64,000 nt of DNA from Amycolatopsis jiangsuensis (GTDB lineage Bacteria > Actinomycetota > Actinomycetes > Mycobacteriales > Pseudonocardiaceae), in assembly GCF_014204865.1 (NCBI RefSeq), contig NZ_JACHMG010000001.1, forward strand, positions 124,001 through 188,000. Reading direction: 5' to 3'. Below the pieces are notes generated by a model. That model was not told the origin of the DNA, did not search any database, and saw nothing but the letters and a program-made list of their open reading frames with translations. The position numbers and the translations under genes are program-made. Shown here one piece after another: positions 1 to 16,767 of the stretch; position 1 is the first letter of the stretch, and each line of letters begins with the position of its first letter.

Positions 1-1
1 A

Positions 2-3000
2 GGCCCCGCGGTCACGGTCGACACCGCCTGTTCCTCCTCGCTGGTCAGCATCCACCTGGCCGCGCAAGCACTGCGGCAGGGCGACTGCACGCTGGCGCTG
101 GCCGGCGGCACGACGGTGATGGCCGCGCCTGGCATGTTCATCGAGTTCAGCAGGCAGCGCGGGCTCGCCCCCGATGGCCGGTGCAAGTCCTTCGCCGCGA
201 CGGCCGACGGAACGTCGTGGGGCGAGGGCGCGGGCATGGTGCTGCTGGAGCGGCTGTCCGAGGCGCGCCGTCACGGACACCCGGTGCTGGCGGTGCTGCG
301 CGGTTCGGCGATCAACTCCGACGGCGCGTCCAACGGGCTGACCGCGCCGAGCGGGCCGTCCCAGCAGCGGGTGATCCGGGACGCGCTGGCGAACGCAGGT
401 CTGTCTACAGTGGACGTCGATGCGGTGGAGGCGCACGGCACCGGCACCACACTGGGCGACCCGATCGAGGCGCAGGCGCTGCTGGCCACCTACGGCCAGG
501 ATCGCGAGCGGCCGCTGTGGCTCGGCTCGCTGAAGTCCAACATCGCCCACCCGCAGGCGGCGGCCGGCGTGGCCGGCGTCATCAAGACGGTGCTGGCGCT
601 GCGCCACGGCATCCTGCCGAAGACGCTGCACGTCGACGAGCCTTCGTCGCATGTGGACTGGTCGGCGGGGAAGGTTTCGCTGCTGAACGAGGCGCGCCCG
701 TGGCCGGAGACCGGCCGGGCCCGCCGCGCGGGGGTGTCGGCATTCGGGGTCAGCGGCACCAACGCGCACGCCATCATCGAGCAGGCACCCGCCGAAGCGG
801 CCGAGCCCCCGGCCGGCGAGGCGATGGTCCCGTGGCTGCTCTCCGCCAAGACCGAGGCCGCGCTCCGGGATCAGGCGGCCCGGCTCGGCTCGTCGGTCAC
901 CAGTGAGCGGGTGCTGGACGTCGGCTGGTCCCTGGTCACCGGCCGGCCGGACTTCGAGTACCGGGCCGCCGTCGCGGCGGGCGACCGGGACGGGTTCCTC
1001 GCCGGGGTACGCGCGCTGGCCGACGGTGAGGGTGCGCCGGGTGTGGTGCAGGGCGTGGCCGGTGAGGTCGGCAAGGTTGCGTTTGTTTTTCCTGGTCAGG
1101 GTTCGCAGTGGGTTGGGATGGGTGTGGCTCTGTACGAGTCGTCTGCGGTTTTTGCGGCTCGGTTGGATGAGTGTGCGTCGGCTCTTTCGTCCTTTGTGGA
1201 CTGGGGGCTGTTGGATGTGCTTGGTGATGAGGTGGCGTTGGCGCGGGTTGATGTGGTTCAGCCGGTGTTGTGGGCGGTGATGGTGTCGTTGGCTGCGGTG
1301 TGGGAGTCCTACGGTGTTCGTCCTGGTGTGGTGGTTGGTCATTCGCAGGGTGAGATCGCGGCTGCGTGTGTGAGTGGTGCGTTGTCTCTTGTTGATGGTG
1401 CTCGGGTGGTTGCGTTGCGCAGCAGGGCGATTACGGCGTTGGCGGGTAAGGGTGGGATGGTTTCTGTTGCTTTGTCTGCGGTTGAGGTGCGTGAGCGGAT
1501 CGGCGATGGGTTGTCTGTTGCTGCGGTGAATGGTGCTGGGGCGACGGTGGTGTCGGGTGATGTTGGTGCGTTGGATGAGTTGGTGGCGGCGTGTGAGCGG
1601 GATGGTGTTCGGGCGAAGCGGGTTCCGGTGGATTATGCGTCGCATTCGGTTCAGGTTGAGCTGATTCGTGATGAGTTGCTGGAGGTGTTGGGTGAGGTTG
1701 GTCCGGTGTCCGGGCGGGTTCCGTTGTTTTCGACGGTGACCGGGGAATTGGTCGACGGCTCGGGTTTGGATGCTGAGTATTGGTTCCGGAATTTGCGGCA
1801 GACGGTGGAGTTCGAGGGCGCGGTCCGGTCGTTGTCGGAGCAGGGTTTTGGTGTGTTTGTCGAGGCGAGTGCGCATCCGGTGCTGACGATGAGCATTCAG
1901 CAGACGGCCGAGGACGCTGTCGCGGTCGGCACGCTCCGCCGTGACGAGGGTGGCCTGGATCGGCTGTTGCTGTCACTGGCCGAAGCGCATGTGCAGGGTG
2001 TCGACATCGACTGGGCGGACACGTTCGACGGCGGCCGCCGGGTGGAGCTGCCCACCTATCCGTTCCAGCACGAGCGGTTCTGGCTGGAGACCTCGTCCGC
2101 CACCCCCACGGTCGTCCCGCAGGCGCGCCGGCCCGAGGCCGCGCTCACGCCGATCGCCCGGCAGCTGGCCGGGGCCCCGGCCGTCGAACGGGAACGCCGG
2201 CTGCTGCACGTGGTCCGCACCGAGGCCGCCGCGATTCTCGGGCACGCCGGGCCGGATTCGGTCCGGTCCACACGGGCCTTCGCCGACGCGGGCTTCGACT
2301 CCTTGATGGCACTGGAACTGCGCAACCGGCTCGGCGCCGCCGCCGGCCTCCGGCTGCCCACGTCGGCGGTCTTCGACCATCCCACCCCGGCCGCGATGGC
2401 GGCGTTCCTCGCAGCCGAACTGGCGGGCGGCGCGGCGGACCAGGCGGTCACCACGGCCGGCGCCACCGACGAGCCGGTCGCGCTGGTCGCGATGAGCTGC
2501 CGCTACCCGGGCGGCGTGCGGTCGCCGGAGGACCTGTGGCAGCTGGTGTCCGACGGCCGCGACGCCATCTCGGAATTCCCCGTCGACCGCGGCTGGGACC
2601 TGTCCGGGCTGTACGACCCCGACCCGGACCGGCCGGGCAAGTCCTACGTCCGGCACGGCGGCTTCCTGCACGACGCGGCCGAGTTCGACCCGGACTTCTT
2701 CGGCATCTCGCCCCGGGAAGCGCTCGCCATGGATCCCCAGCAGCGGCTGCTCATGGAGACCGCGTGGGAGGCACTGGAACGGGCGGGGATCGATCCCGGC
2801 ACGGTGCGGGGCAGCCGATCCGGCGTGTTCGTGGGCGCCGTCGGCCAGGACTACGGCCCGCGGATGCACGAGGCGGCCGACGGGGTCGAGGGCTACCTGA
2901 TGACCGGCAACCTGTCGGCCGTCGCCTCCGGCCGGATCGCCTACACCTTCGGCCTGGAGGGGCCTGCGGTCACGATCGACACCGCCTGCTCTTCGTCGCT

Positions 3001-6000
3001 GGTGGCGCTGCACCTCGCCGCTCAGTCGTTGCGGCAGGGCGAGTGTTCGCTGGCGCTGGCCGGCGGGGCGGCCGTGATGGCCACGCCGGGGGTGTTCGTC
3101 GAGTTCAGCAGGCAGCGCGGCCTGGCGCCGGACGGGCGCAGCAAGTCGTTCGGCGCCGGCAGCGACGGCACGAGCTGGGCCGAGGGCGCGGGCATGGTGC
3201 TGCTGGAGCGGTTGTCCGACGCGCGCCGCAACGGGCATCCGGTGCTGGCGGTGCTGCGCGGTTCGGCGATCAACCAGGACGGCGCGTCGAACGGGCTGAC
3301 CGCGCCGAACGGCGGGTCCCAGCAGCGGGTGATCCGCCAGGCGCTGGCCGCCGCCGGGGTGTCCGCCACCGACGTCGACGCGGTCGAGGCCCACGGCACC
3401 GGCACCACGTTGGGCGACCCGATCGAGGCCGAGGCGATCATCGCCACCTACGGCAAGGACCGCGACCGTCCACTGTGGCTCGGCTCGCTCAAGTCCAACA
3501 TCGGGCACACCCAGTCGGCGTCCGGCATCGGCGGCGTGATCAAGATGGTGCAGGCGATGCGGCACGGCGTCCTGCCCCGGACCCTGCACGCGGACGAGCC
3601 GACCCCGCACGTGGACTGGTCCCGCGGTGACGTCCGGCTGCTGACCGCCGCCGAGGACTGGCCGGAGACCGGCCGGCCGCGCCGGGCGGGTGTCTCCTCT
3701 TTCGGGGTGAGCGGGACGAACGCGCACGCGATCATCGAAGCGGTCGAGACCGCCGAGCCGGAGCCCACGCCGGACACGGGCGCGCTCCCGCTGCTGGTGT
3801 CCGGCTCGGACCCGGCCGCGTTGCGCGAGCAGGCTGACCGGCTCCGTGCCCACCTCGCCGCGCAGCCCGGATCCGCCCTGACCGACGTGGCCTTCTCCGC
3901 GGCGATGACCAGGGCGTCGCTGGAGCACCGGGCGGTCGTCGTCGCGGATTCGGCGGAGCCGGCGCAGGAGGCGCTGCAGGCGATCGGGCGCGAGCAGCAG
4001 CACCCGGCCGTCGTCGCCGGCACCGTGACCGGCGCCGAGCACCGGATCGGGTTCCTGTTCGCCGGTCAGGGCTCCCAGCGCGTCGGCATGGGACGCGAAC
4101 TCGCGGCCCGGTTCCCGGTGTTCGCCGCCGCGTTCGACGAGGTGTGCGCGCACTTCGAAGCGTTGCGGGAGCTGGTTTTCACCGACGACCGGCTGCACCG
4201 GACCGAGTTCACCCAGCCAGGGTTGTTCGCCTTCGAGGTCGCCCTCCACCGGCTGCTGGAGTCCTGGGGCGTCACGGCCGACGTGGTGGCCGGGCACTCG
4301 ATCGGCGAGCTGGCCGCGGCGCACGTCGCCGGGGTGTGGTCGCTGGCGGACGCCTGCCTGGTCGTGGGCGCGCGCGGCCGGTTGATGCAGGCGCTGCCGG
4401 AAGGCGGCGCGATGGTCGCCGTGCAGGCGGCGGAGGACGAGGTCCTGCCGCTGCTTACCGGCGCGGTCGACATCGCCGCGGTGAACGGCCCCGACTCGGT
4501 GGTCGTCTCCGGCGACGAGGAGGAGGTGCTCGCGGTCGCCGCGACGCTCGAGGCGGCGGGCCGCAAAACCAAACGGCTGCGGGTGAGCCACGCGTTCCAC
4601 TCCCGGTTGATGGAGCCGATGCTCGACGACTTCCGCGCGGTGCTCGAACAGGTCGAATTCCACGCACCCGGCAAGGTGCTCGTGTCGAACCTGACCGGCC
4701 GCGTGGCGACGGACGAGGTGTGCACCGCCGAGTACTGGCTGCGCCACGTCCGCGAGGCGGTCCGATTCGGCGACGGGATCGCGGCGGCGGAAGCGGACGG
4801 CGTGACGGTGTTCGTCGAGATCGGCCCCGGCGGCGTCCTGGGCGGCGTCGCGACGGAGGCGGACGTGATCACCGTGTCGCGGGCCGGCCGTCCCGAGGTC
4901 GAGACACTGCTGGCCGCGCTGGGCCGGCTGCACGTGCGCGGCGTCCCCGTCGCGTGGGACCGGCTCTTCGACGGCACCGGCGCCCACCGGGTCGACCTGC
5001 CCACATATGCCTTTCAGCGTAAGCACTTCTGGCTCACGGCCGGGACGCCCGCCCGGGCGGGCGCCGACGAATGGACCCATCGCGTGGCCTGGAAGCCGCT
5101 GGCCGAACCGGTCGACCGCGACCTGACCGGGGCGTGGCTGCTGGTCGTGCCGGACGGGCACACCGGAGACCCCGCCGTGGCGGGACTGCGGCGCACACTC
5201 GGCGGCACCCGGCTCACCGAGGTGGTGCTCACCGCCGCGGACGCCGACCGCGAATCGGCCGCCGCCAAGCTTGCGGCGGCGGCCGGGACCGGCCTCGACG
5301 GCGTGGTCTCGCTGCTCGCACTGGCGGGGGAGACCCTGCCGGGCCACCGGGCACTGTCCACCGGGCTCGCCCTCACCACCGCACTGGTCCAAGCGCTGAG
5401 CGCGACCGGGACCGAGGCCCCGCTGTGGTGCGTCACGAGCGGGGCGACCGCGGCGGGCTCGCCGGCGCCGCACCCGGGCCAGGCGGCGGTCTGGGGGCTC
5501 GGCAGCGTGCTCGCGCTGGAGCACCCCCAGCTCTGGGGCGGCCTGATCGACTTGCCGGAGCAGCCGGACGAGCGGACCTGGGACCGGGTGCGCGCCGTCG
5601 TCGCCGGCGGCGAGGAGGACCAAGTCGCGATCCGGTCGGCGGTGCTGGCCAAACGGCTCGTCCCCGGCACCTCCCCGGCCGGCGAGAGCTGGCGGCCGCG
5701 GGGCACGGTCCTGGTCACCGGCGGCACGGGTGCGCTCGGCGCCCAGGTCGCCAGGTCACTGGCCGCCCATGGGGCCGAGCGCCTCGTCCTGACCAGCAGG
5801 CAGGGCCCGGACGCGCCCGGCGCGGCGGAGCTGACCGCCGAACTCACCGGCCTCGGCGTCCGGGTCACCGTCGCCGCCTGCGACATCACCGATCACGGCT
5901 CGCTGGCCGCGCTCGTCGAACGGCTGCCGGATCTCGACGCGGTCGTGCACACGGCTGGGGTGCTCGGCGACGGCGTCGTCGACACGCTGTCCCCGGCCCG

Positions 6001-6958
6001 GTTCGACGAGGTGCTCGCTCCCAAGGTCGCCGCGACGGCCGACCTGCACGAGCTGACCCGCCGGTTCGACCTGTCCGCGTTCGTGCTGTTCTCTTCGGCC
6101 GCGGGCACGCTGGGCAACGCCGGGCAGGGCAACTACGCCGCCGCGAACGCCTTCCTGGACGCGTTCGCCCAGTACCGGCGCGGGCTGGGACTGCCGGCGA
6201 CCACCGTCGCGTGGGGGGCGTGGGCCGGGGCGGGCATGGCGGCCGACGCCACCGCGGCCGAGCGGCTGCGGCGCGACGGCGTGTCCCCGATGCATCCGGA
6301 CCGGGCCCTCGCGGCGTTGTGGCGCGCCGTCGGGCAGGACGACCCGTTCGCCGTCATCGCCGACATCGACTGGGCGCGGCTCGCCGGCGGCCTGCCTCGC
6401 CCGAACCGGCTGCTGGTGGACCTGCCGCACGTGCGGGCGGCGCACGGCGACGGCCAGGCCGAGTCGCTGCTGAACCGGCTCACCGCGGCCCCGGCCACGG
6501 ACCGGTCGGCCATCCTCGTGCGGTTCGTTACCGAGAGCGCGGCCACCGTGCTCGGCCACTCGCCGGACTCGGTGCGGGCCGAGCGGGCGTTCAAGGACCT
6601 CGGCTTCGACTCGCTCACCGGGGTCGAGCTGCGCAACCGGCTGGCCACCGCGACCGGGCTGCGGCTCCCGGCCACGCTCGTCTTCGACCACCCGACGGCG
6701 GAGGCGCTCGCCGACCACCTGCGGGTCACGCTGCTGCCGGACGAGGACGGCGGGCCGCCCGACCCGTTCGCCGAGCTGGACCGGCTGGAGGCCGCGATGG
6801 CCGCCGCGGGCGACGAAGTCCGCGCGGGGGTGGCCACCCGCCTCAACGGCCTGCTGGCCAGGTGGTCGGGGGCGCCGCCGGCCGCGAGCGGCGTGTGGGG
6901 CGCCGGACGGGACGAACTGCTGGAACTCATCGACAACGAACTCGGGGTGTCGGACTGA
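2..6958 (+). CDS. Modular type I PKS, 5'-truncated, two modules
   Basis: The reading frame is open from base 2, so the gene begins left of the window. First module: the C-terminal part of a KS (active-site Cys at 29-31 in TACSSS), an AT at about 1076-1990 with GHSQG and YASH (methylmalonyl-CoA type), and an ACP at about 2200-2430 (GFDSL). It has no reductive domain, so its beta-keto group stays. Its KS reads KSNIAHPQ where KSNIGHTQ is usual. Second module: KS 2470-3750 (Cys 2987-2989), AT 4045-5035 with GHSIG and HAFH (malonyl type), KR about 5690-6250 (intact Rossmann motif, Ser, Tyr; LGD in place of LDD, B-type), ACP 6520-6730. A C-terminal docking segment follows. The stop overlaps the next start (TGATG). 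In the proposed tetramate pathway the first module supplies the C13 ketal carbonyl and C12 methyl, the second the C11 hydroxyl. Confidence 0.95.
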   Translation, partial: GPAVTVDTACSSSLVSIHLAAQALRQGDCTLALAGGTTVMAAPGMFIEFSRQRGLAPDGRCKSFAATADGTSWGEGAGMVLLERLSEARRHGHPVLAVLRGSAINSDGASNGLTAPSGPSQQRVIRDALANAGLSTVDVDAVEAHGTGTTLGDPIEAQALLATYGQDRERPLWLGSLKSNIAHPQAAAGVAGVIKTVLALRHGILPKTLHVDEPSSHVDWSAGKVSLLNEARPWPETGRARRAGVSAFGVSGTNAHAIIEQAPAEAAEPPAGEAMVPWLLSAKTEAALRDQAARLGSSVTSERVLDVGWSLVTGRPDFEYRAAVAAGDRDGFLAGVRALADGEGAPGVVQGVAGEVGKVAFVFPGQGSQWVGMGVALYESSAVFAARLDECASALSSFVDWGLLDVLGDEVALARVDVVQPVLWAVMVSLAAVWESYGVRPGVVVGHSQGEIAAACVSGALSLVDGARVVALRSRAITALAGKGGMVSVALSAVEVRERIGDGLSVAAVNGAGATVVSGDVGALDELVAACERDGVRAKRVPVDYASHSVQVELIRDELLEVLGEVGPVSGRVPLFSTVTGELVDGSGLDAEYWFRNLRQTVEFEGAVRSLSEQGFGVFVEASAHPVLTMSIQQTAEDAVAVGTLRRDEGGLDRLLLSLAEAHVQGVDIDWADTFDGGRRVELPTYPFQHERFWLETSSATPTVVPQARRPEAALTPIARQLAGAPAVERERRLLHVVRTEAAAILGHAGPDSVRSTRAFADAGFDSLMALELRNRLGAAAGLRLPTSAVFDHPTPAAMAAFLAAELAGGAADQAVTTAGATDEPVALVAMSCRYPGGVRSPEDLWQLVSDGRDAISEFPVDRGWDLSGLYDPDPDRPGKSYVRHGGFLHDAAEFDPDFFGISPREALAMDPQQRLLMETAWEALERAGIDPGTVRGSRSGVFVGAVGQDYGPRMHEAADGVEGYLMTGNLSAVASGRIAYTFGLEGPAVTIDTACSSSLVALHLAAQSLRQGECSLALAGGAAVMATPGVFVEFSRQRGLAPDGRSKSFGAGSDGTSWAEGAGMVLLERLSDARRNGHPVLAVLRGSAINQDGASNGLTAPNGGSQQRVIRQALAAAGVSATDVDAVEAHGTGTTLGDPIEAEAIIATYGKDRDRPLWLGSLKSNIGHTQSASGIGGVIKMVQAMRHGVLPRTLHADEPTPHVDWSRGDVRLLTAAEDWPETGRPRRAGVSSFGVSGTNAHAIIEAVETAEPEPTPDTGALPLLVSGSDPAALREQADRLRAHLAAQPGSALTDVAFSAAMTRASLEHRAVVVADSAEPAQEALQAIGREQQHPAVVAGTVTGAEHRIGFLFAGQGSQRVGMGRELAARFPVFAAAFDEVCAHFEALRELVFTDDRLHRTEFTQPGLFAFEVALHRLLESWGVTADVVAGHSIGELAAAHVAGVWSLADACLVVGARGRLMQALPEGGAMVAVQAAEDEVLPLLTGAVDIAAVNGPDSVVVSGDEEEVLAVAATLEAAGRKTKRLRVSHAFHSRLMEPMLDDFRAVLEQVEFHAPGKVLVSNLTGRVATDEVCTAEYWLRHVREAVRFGDGIAAAEADGVTVFVEIGPGGVLGGVATEADVITVSRAGRPEVETLLAALGRLHVRGVPVAWDRLFDGTGAHRVDLPTYAFQRKHFWLTAGTPARAGADEWTHRVAWKPLAEPVDRDLTGAWLLVVPDGHTGDPAVAGLRRTLGGTRLTEVVLTAADADRESAAAKLAAAAGTGLDGVVSLLALAGETLPGHRALSTGLALTTALVQALSATGTEAPLWCVTSGATAAGSPAPHPGQAAVWGLGSVLALEHPQLWGGLIDLPEQPDERTWDRVRAVVAGGEEDQVAIRSAVLAKRLVPGTSPAGESWRPRGTVLVTGGTGALGAQVARSLAAHGAERLVLTSRQGPDAPGAAELTAELTGLGVRVTVAACDITDHGSLAALVERLPDLDAVVHTAGVLGDGVVDTLSPARFDEVLAPKVAATADLHELTRRFDLSAFVLFSSAAGTLGNAGQGNYAAANAFLDAFAQYRRGLGLPATTVAWGAWAGAGMAADATAAERLRRDGVSPMHPDRALAALWRAVGQDDPFAVIADIDWARLAGGLPRPNRLLVDLPHVRAAHGDGQAESLLNRLTAAPATDRSAILVRFVTESAATVLGHSPDSVRAERAFKDLGFDSLTGVELRNRLATATGLRLPATLVFDHPTAEALADHLRVTLLPDEDGGPPDPFAELDRLEAAMAAAGDEVRAGVATRLNGLLARWSGAPPAASGVWGAGRDELLELIDNELGVSD
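1070..1891 (+). repeat. Near-identical methylmalonyl AT cassette, copy 1
   Basis: About 822 bp matching copies 2-4 at the nucleotide level by reading, with one difference noticed at 1861. It covers most of the AT catalytic domain. Codons are unusually T-rich at the third position (gtt, ggt, ttg), unlike the C-rich flanks. Homology upstream is shared with copy 4 from about 1031. Downstream of 1891 this copy diverges from the others. Confidence 0.9.
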
Positions 6959-9900
6959 TGGAAGACCCGAAGCTGCTCGAGTACCTCCGGCGGGTCACCG
7001 CCGAGCTGCAGTCGGCGAAGGAGCGCCTGCGCGCGGCACAGGCCGCCGACAGGGAGCCGATCGCGATCATCGGGATGAGCTGCCGGTTCCCCGGCGGCGT
7101 GCGGTCCCCGGAGGACCTGTGGCGGTTGCTCGCCGGTGAGGTGGACGCCGTCGCCGGGTTCCCGGCGGACCGCGGCTGGGACACCGGCGCGCTGCAGCAC
7201 CCCGACCCGGGCCGCCCGGGCACCTCCTACGTCCGGGAGGGCGGCTTCCTCGACGATGTGGCGGGTTTCGACGCCGCGTTCTTCGAGATCTCGCCCCGCG
7301 AGGCGCTCGCCATGGACCCCCAGCAACGGCTGTTGCTGACCACCGCGTGGGAGGCGATCGAGCGGGCCGGGATCGACCCGCGGTCGCTGCGCGGCAGCCG
7401 GACCGGCGTCTTCGCGGGCACCAACGGCCAGGACTACCCGGCGTTGCTGGACGGGGTCGCGCAGGAGGTCGAGGGGTACGCCGGCACCGGCAACGCGGCG
7501 AGCGTGTTCTCCGGCCGGGTCGCCTACAGCCTCGGCCTGGAGGGCCCGGCGCTCAGCGTCGACACCGCTTGCTCGTCCTCACTGGTCGCCCTGCACCTGG
7601 CCGGACAGGCGCTGCGCCAACGGGAGTGCTCCCTCGCACTGGCGGGGGGTGCGACGGTGATGGCGACCCCCCGCACGTTCGTCGAGTTCAGCCGGCAGCG
7701 CGGACTGGCCGGGGACGGCCGTTGTAAGGCGTTCGCGGACGCCGCGGACGGCACCGGCTGGGGCGAGGGCGTGGGTGTGTTGTTGTTGGAGCGGTTGTCG
7801 GATGCGCGTCGTAATGGCCACCGGGTGTTGGCGGTGGTGCGGGGTTCGGCGGTGAATCAGGATGGTGCGTCGAATGGTTTGACGGCGCCGAATGGTCCTT
7901 CTCAGCGTCGGGTGATGGGTGCTGCGTTGGCTAATGCTGGTCTTTCCGCCGCGGAAGTCGATGCGGTGGAGGCTCACGGCACGGGTACGACTCTGGGTGA
8001 TCCGATTGAGGCGCAGGCGTTGTTGGCGACGTATGGGCAGGGTCGTGAGCGGCCGTTGTGGCTCGGGTCGGTGAAGTCGAATTTGGGTCATACGCAGGCT
8101 GCGGCTGGTGTCGCGGGTGTGATCAAGATGGTCATGGCGATGCGGAACGGGTTGTTGCCGCGGACGTTGCATGTTGATGTGCCTTCGTCGCATGTGGACT
8201 GGTCGGCGGGGAAGGTGTCGTTGCTGAGCGATGCTCAGCTGTGGCCGGAGGTGGATCGTCCGCGTCGGGCTGGTGTGTCGTCGTTCGGGGTCAGTGGCAC
8301 CAATGCGCATGTGATCCTGGAACAGGTTTCGGCGGATATCCCAGAAGTGTCTACTATGGATTCTTCGGTGCCGTTGGTGTTCTCGGCGAAGAGTGAGGCT
8401 GCGCTTCGGGAGATGGCGGGGCGGCTTGTTCCGGTGCTCGGCAACGGCTTGGCGGACGTCGGCTTCTCGCTCGTCTCGACCCGTTCGGAGTGGGACCACC
8501 GCGCGGTGGTCGTGGCCGACGGTCCGGCCGGCGGGCTCAGTGCGCTGGCATCGGGGCAGGAGGCTCCGGGTGTGGTGCGCGGCGTTGCGGGCGCGCGGGG
8601 CAAGGTTGCGTTTGTTTTTCCTGGTCAGGGTTCGCAGTGGGTTGGGATGGGTGTGGCTCTGTACGAGTCGTCTGCGGTTTTTGCGGCTCGGTTGGATGAG
8701 TGTGCGTCGGCTCTTTCGTCCTTTGTGGACTGGGGGCTGTTGGATGTGCTTGGTGATGAGGTGGCGTTGGCGCGGGTTGATGTGGTTCAGCCGGTGTTGT
8801 GGGCGGTGATGGTGTCGTTGGCTGCGGTGTGGGAGTCCTACGGTGTTCGTCCTGGTGTGGTGGTTGGTCATTCGCAGGGTGAGATCGCGGCTGCGTGTGT
8901 GAGTGGTGCGTTGTCTCTTGTTGATGGTGCTCGGGTGGTTGCGTTGCGCAGCAGGGCGATTACGGCGTTGGCGGGTAAGGGTGGGATGGTTTCTGTTGCT
9001 TTGTCTGCGGTTGAGGTGCGTGAGCGGATCGGCGATGGGTTGTCTGTTGCTGCGGTGAATGGTGCTGGGGCGACGGTGGTGTCGGGTGATGTTGGTGCGT
9101 TGGATGAGTTGGTGGCGGCGTGTGAGCGGGATGGTGTTCGGGCGAAGCGGGTTCCGGTGGATTATGCGTCGCATTCGGTTCAGGTTGAGCTGATTCGTGA
9201 TGAGTTGCTGGAGGTGTTGGGTGAGGTTGGTCCGGTGTCCGGGCGGGTTCCGTTGTTTTCGACGGTGACCGGGGAATTGGTCGACGGCTCGGGTTTGGAT
9301 GCTGAGTATTGGTTCCGGAATTTGCGGCAGACGGTGGAGTTCGAGGGCGCGGTCCGGTCGTTGTCGGAGCAGGGTTTTGGTGTGTTTGTGGAGGCGAGTG
9401 CGCATCCGGTGCTGACGATGGCGGTCGAGCAGACAGTCGAAGATGCGGTGGCGGTCGGCACGCTCCGCCGCGACGAAGGCGGCCTGGACCGCGTGCTGTT
9501 GTCGCTGGGTGAGGCTTACGTCCGAGGCGTCGACGTCGGTTGGGCACCGGCTTTCGCCGGTGCGCACCGCGTCGACCTGCCCACCTATCCGTTCCAGGGC
9601 GAGCGGTTCTGGCCCACCGGTTCGGGCGGCGACGTGGACAGCCTCGGCGTGGTCGCCGAACTGCCCGACGGTGGCGTCGTGCTGGCCTGCCACCTGGGCG
9701 TCCAGGACTGGTACGCCGAGCACGTGCTCGGCGGCTCGGTCGTGCTGCCCGGCACCGCGTTCCTCGAACTGGCGGTGCGGGCCGGCGACGCCGCCGGGTG
9801 CGGCCGGGTCGCCGAACTCACCCTGGAGACACCGCTGGAGCTGCCCGAACACGGCGCGGTCGAGGTGCAGGTCGTGGTCGGCCCGGAAAGCGAGACCCGG

Positions 9901-12101
9901 CGGATCGAGGTCCGCTCCCGGCGGCCGGGCCTCGACGGGTGGACCCGGCACGCCACCGGTGTGCTCAGCGAGGGCGGCCCGCCCGCCCCTGCGGCCGAAG
10001 ACTGGCCTCCGCCCGGCGCGGCCCGGCTGCCGGTCGGCACCGCGCCCGCCGGCGTGCGCGCGCTGTGGCAGCGCGGGGACGAGGTGTTCGCGGAAGTGGC
10101 GCTGGCGGGCGAGGAACGGGCGGCCGCGGAACGGTTCGGGCTGCACCCCGCGCTGCTCGACGCCGGCCTCGTGGCGATGGCCGCGGTCAACGGCGACGAG
10201 GACCGGCGCCCCTTCGAATGGAACGGATTCACCCTGCACGCCACGGGCGCGGCCACACTGCGCCTGCGGCTGAGCCCGGCGGGGGTGGACAAGCTGGCCA
10301 TCGTCGCCAGCGACGTCACCGGCGCGCCGGTCGCCACGGTCGACTCGCTGGTGTCCCGGCCGGTCTCGGCCGGCGAGGCGCTCGATCGCCAGCACAGCCT
10401 GTTCGTCCTGGACTGGACCGAACTCGCCGAGCCGCGGGCGGACGCGGCGTTCCCGGCGGAGATCACCATCGCCTCCTGCGACCAGCCACCCGGCGACCTG
10501 GGCACGATCACGCACCAGGTCGCCCGGCAGGCCCTGCGGCTGCTGCAGGACTGGCTCGCGGCGGACCGCCCGGGGACACTCGCCGTCGTCACCCGCGGCT
10601 CGGTGCTGGACACCCCCGCCCCCGCGGCGGCGGCGGTGTGGGGCCTGGTCCGCTCCGCCCAGCGGGAGCACCCCGGGCGGTTCGTGCTGATCGACACCGA
10701 CGGCCACGAGGACTCGCTCCGGCTGCTGCCCACCGCGGCGGCACTGGGCGAGCCCGAGGTCGCGCTGCGGGCCGGCACGGTGTTCCGGCCCAGGCTGGCC
10801 GGCGCCGGACAGTCCGACGAGGCCGTCCCCATCACCGGCACGGTCCTGGTGACCGGGTCCGCCGAAGGCCTCGGCGGGCTCGTCGCCCGGCACCTGGTCG
10901 CCGAGCACGGGGTGCGGCGCCTGGTCTTCACCAGCCGCCGGGGCGAGGAGGCCGAAGGCGCAATCGCGTTACGCCGCGAACTCACCGGCATGGGCGCGCA
11001 GGTGACGATGGCGGCCTGCGACGTCGCGGACCGCGCCTCGCTGGCGGCGTTGCTCGAGCGGACCGGGCCGCTGAACGCCGTGGTGCACACGGCGGCCGTG
11101 CTCGAGGACGGCCTGCTCACCTCGCTCACCGCCGAAGGTCTCGATCGGGTGCTGCGCGCTAAGGCCGACGCCGTCCTCAACCTCCATGAGCTGGCCGGCG
11201 ATCTCGACGCCTTCGTGGTGTTCTCCTCCGCGGCGGGCACCCTCGGCGGGCCGGGGATGGGCAGTTATGCGGCGGCCAACGCCTTCCTCGACGCGTTCAT
11301 GCGGCACCGCCGCGCCGCCGGCCTGCCCGGCCAGTCGCTGGCGTGGGGGCTCTGGGCACGGACCGGCGGGATGGCGGGCCGGCTCGGCACGGCCGACCTC
11401 GCGCGGATGGGCCGGGACGGCGTCACGCCGATGTCCGAGGCCGAGGGGCTCGCGCTCTTCGACGCGGCCTGCCGGTCGGGCGCGGACGTGGTGCTGCCGA
11501 TCCGGCTGGACCCCACCGTGCTGCGTGAGCAGGCGGACGACCTGCCCCTGCTGCTGCGCGGGCTGGCGCCGAGCCGGACGCGGCGGGCGGAGGCGGCCAC
11601 GGCGGACGACCCCGGCTTCGCCCAGCGCCTGGCCGGGCTGGCCGGACCGGACCAGGAGAGCCAGCTGCTCGACCTGGTCCGGCGGCACGCCGCGGCGGTG
11701 CTCGGGCACCCGAGCCCCCGGGCGATCGCCCCGGAGCAGGCATTCAAGGAGCTGGGGTTCGACTCGCTCACCGGGGTCGACCTGCGCAACCGGCTCGCGG
11801 CCGCGACCGGGGTGCGGCTGACCGCGACGCTGGTTTTCGACCACCCCACGCCACGGGCGCTGGCCGCCCGGCTCCGCGAGGAGCTGGTCGCCGACGAGCC
11901 TGCCCGGCTGACCGAGCTGCTCGACCAGCTCGAAAGCGCGCTCGCGGCCGTCGAGCTGAGTGCCGGCGAACGAGCCGACGCCGCCGCCCGGCTGCGCGGC
12001 GCCGCGTCGGCCTGTGCCGGGTCCTCCCCGGCGGCCGACCGGATCGAAGTGGCCACCGACGACGAGTTGTTCGACCTCATCGACCGGAAGTTGGGCACGC
12101 T

Positions 12102-12105
<4 letters not shown>
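6958..12105 (+). CDS. Modular type I PKS, one module with a truncated DH
   Basis: 1715 aa; ATG at 6958 overlaps the upstream stop, and the N-terminus is a coiled-coil docking helix. Domains: KS about 7045-8310, AT 8602-9580 (GHSQG, YASH, methylmalonyl), DH about 9640-10390, KR about 10840-11380, ACP about 11680-11890 (GFDSL). The DH keeps HxxxGxxxxP (His at 9721) and HPALLDA. Aligned with the DH of the 16,768 gene, it lacks 14 residues near 10,020-10,080, including the GYxxGPxF motif. Dehydration is therefore probably lost and the hydroxyl kept. The KR glycine-rich loop is TGSAEGLG rather than TGGTGxLG, but catalytic Ser and Tyr are present. In the inferred product this module must keep the C9 oxygen for the bicyclic ketal, which agrees with a dead DH. 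The AT and part of the KS are near-identical to neighbouring modules. Confidence 0.95.
7681..8321 (+). repeat. Duplicated KS C-terminal segment, copy A
   Basis: About 641 bp of KS coding sequence almost identical to 12831-13471 (constant offset 5150), with a few changes near 7759-7766. Like the AT cassettes it uses T-rich wobble codons from about 7765 onward. Confidence 0.85.
8599..9581 (+). repeat. Identical methylmalonyl AT cassette, copy 2
   Basis: 983 bp that I read as identical to copies 3 (13749-14731) and 4 (18415-19397), from the ggcaagg start before the AT to the gtcgacctgcc end in the post-AT linker. The boundaries are sharp against divergent flanks. Confidence 0.9.
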
Positions 12106-16751
<4,646 letters not shown>

Positions 16752-16767
16752 CAGGGGATCCACGCAA

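Noticed and set aside
1973..5623. Long minus-strand open frame of 1216 codons opposite the first PKS gene
   Set aside because: Arg/Gly/His-rich low-complexity translation with no family features. It is a GC-bias shadow of the PKS on the other strand.
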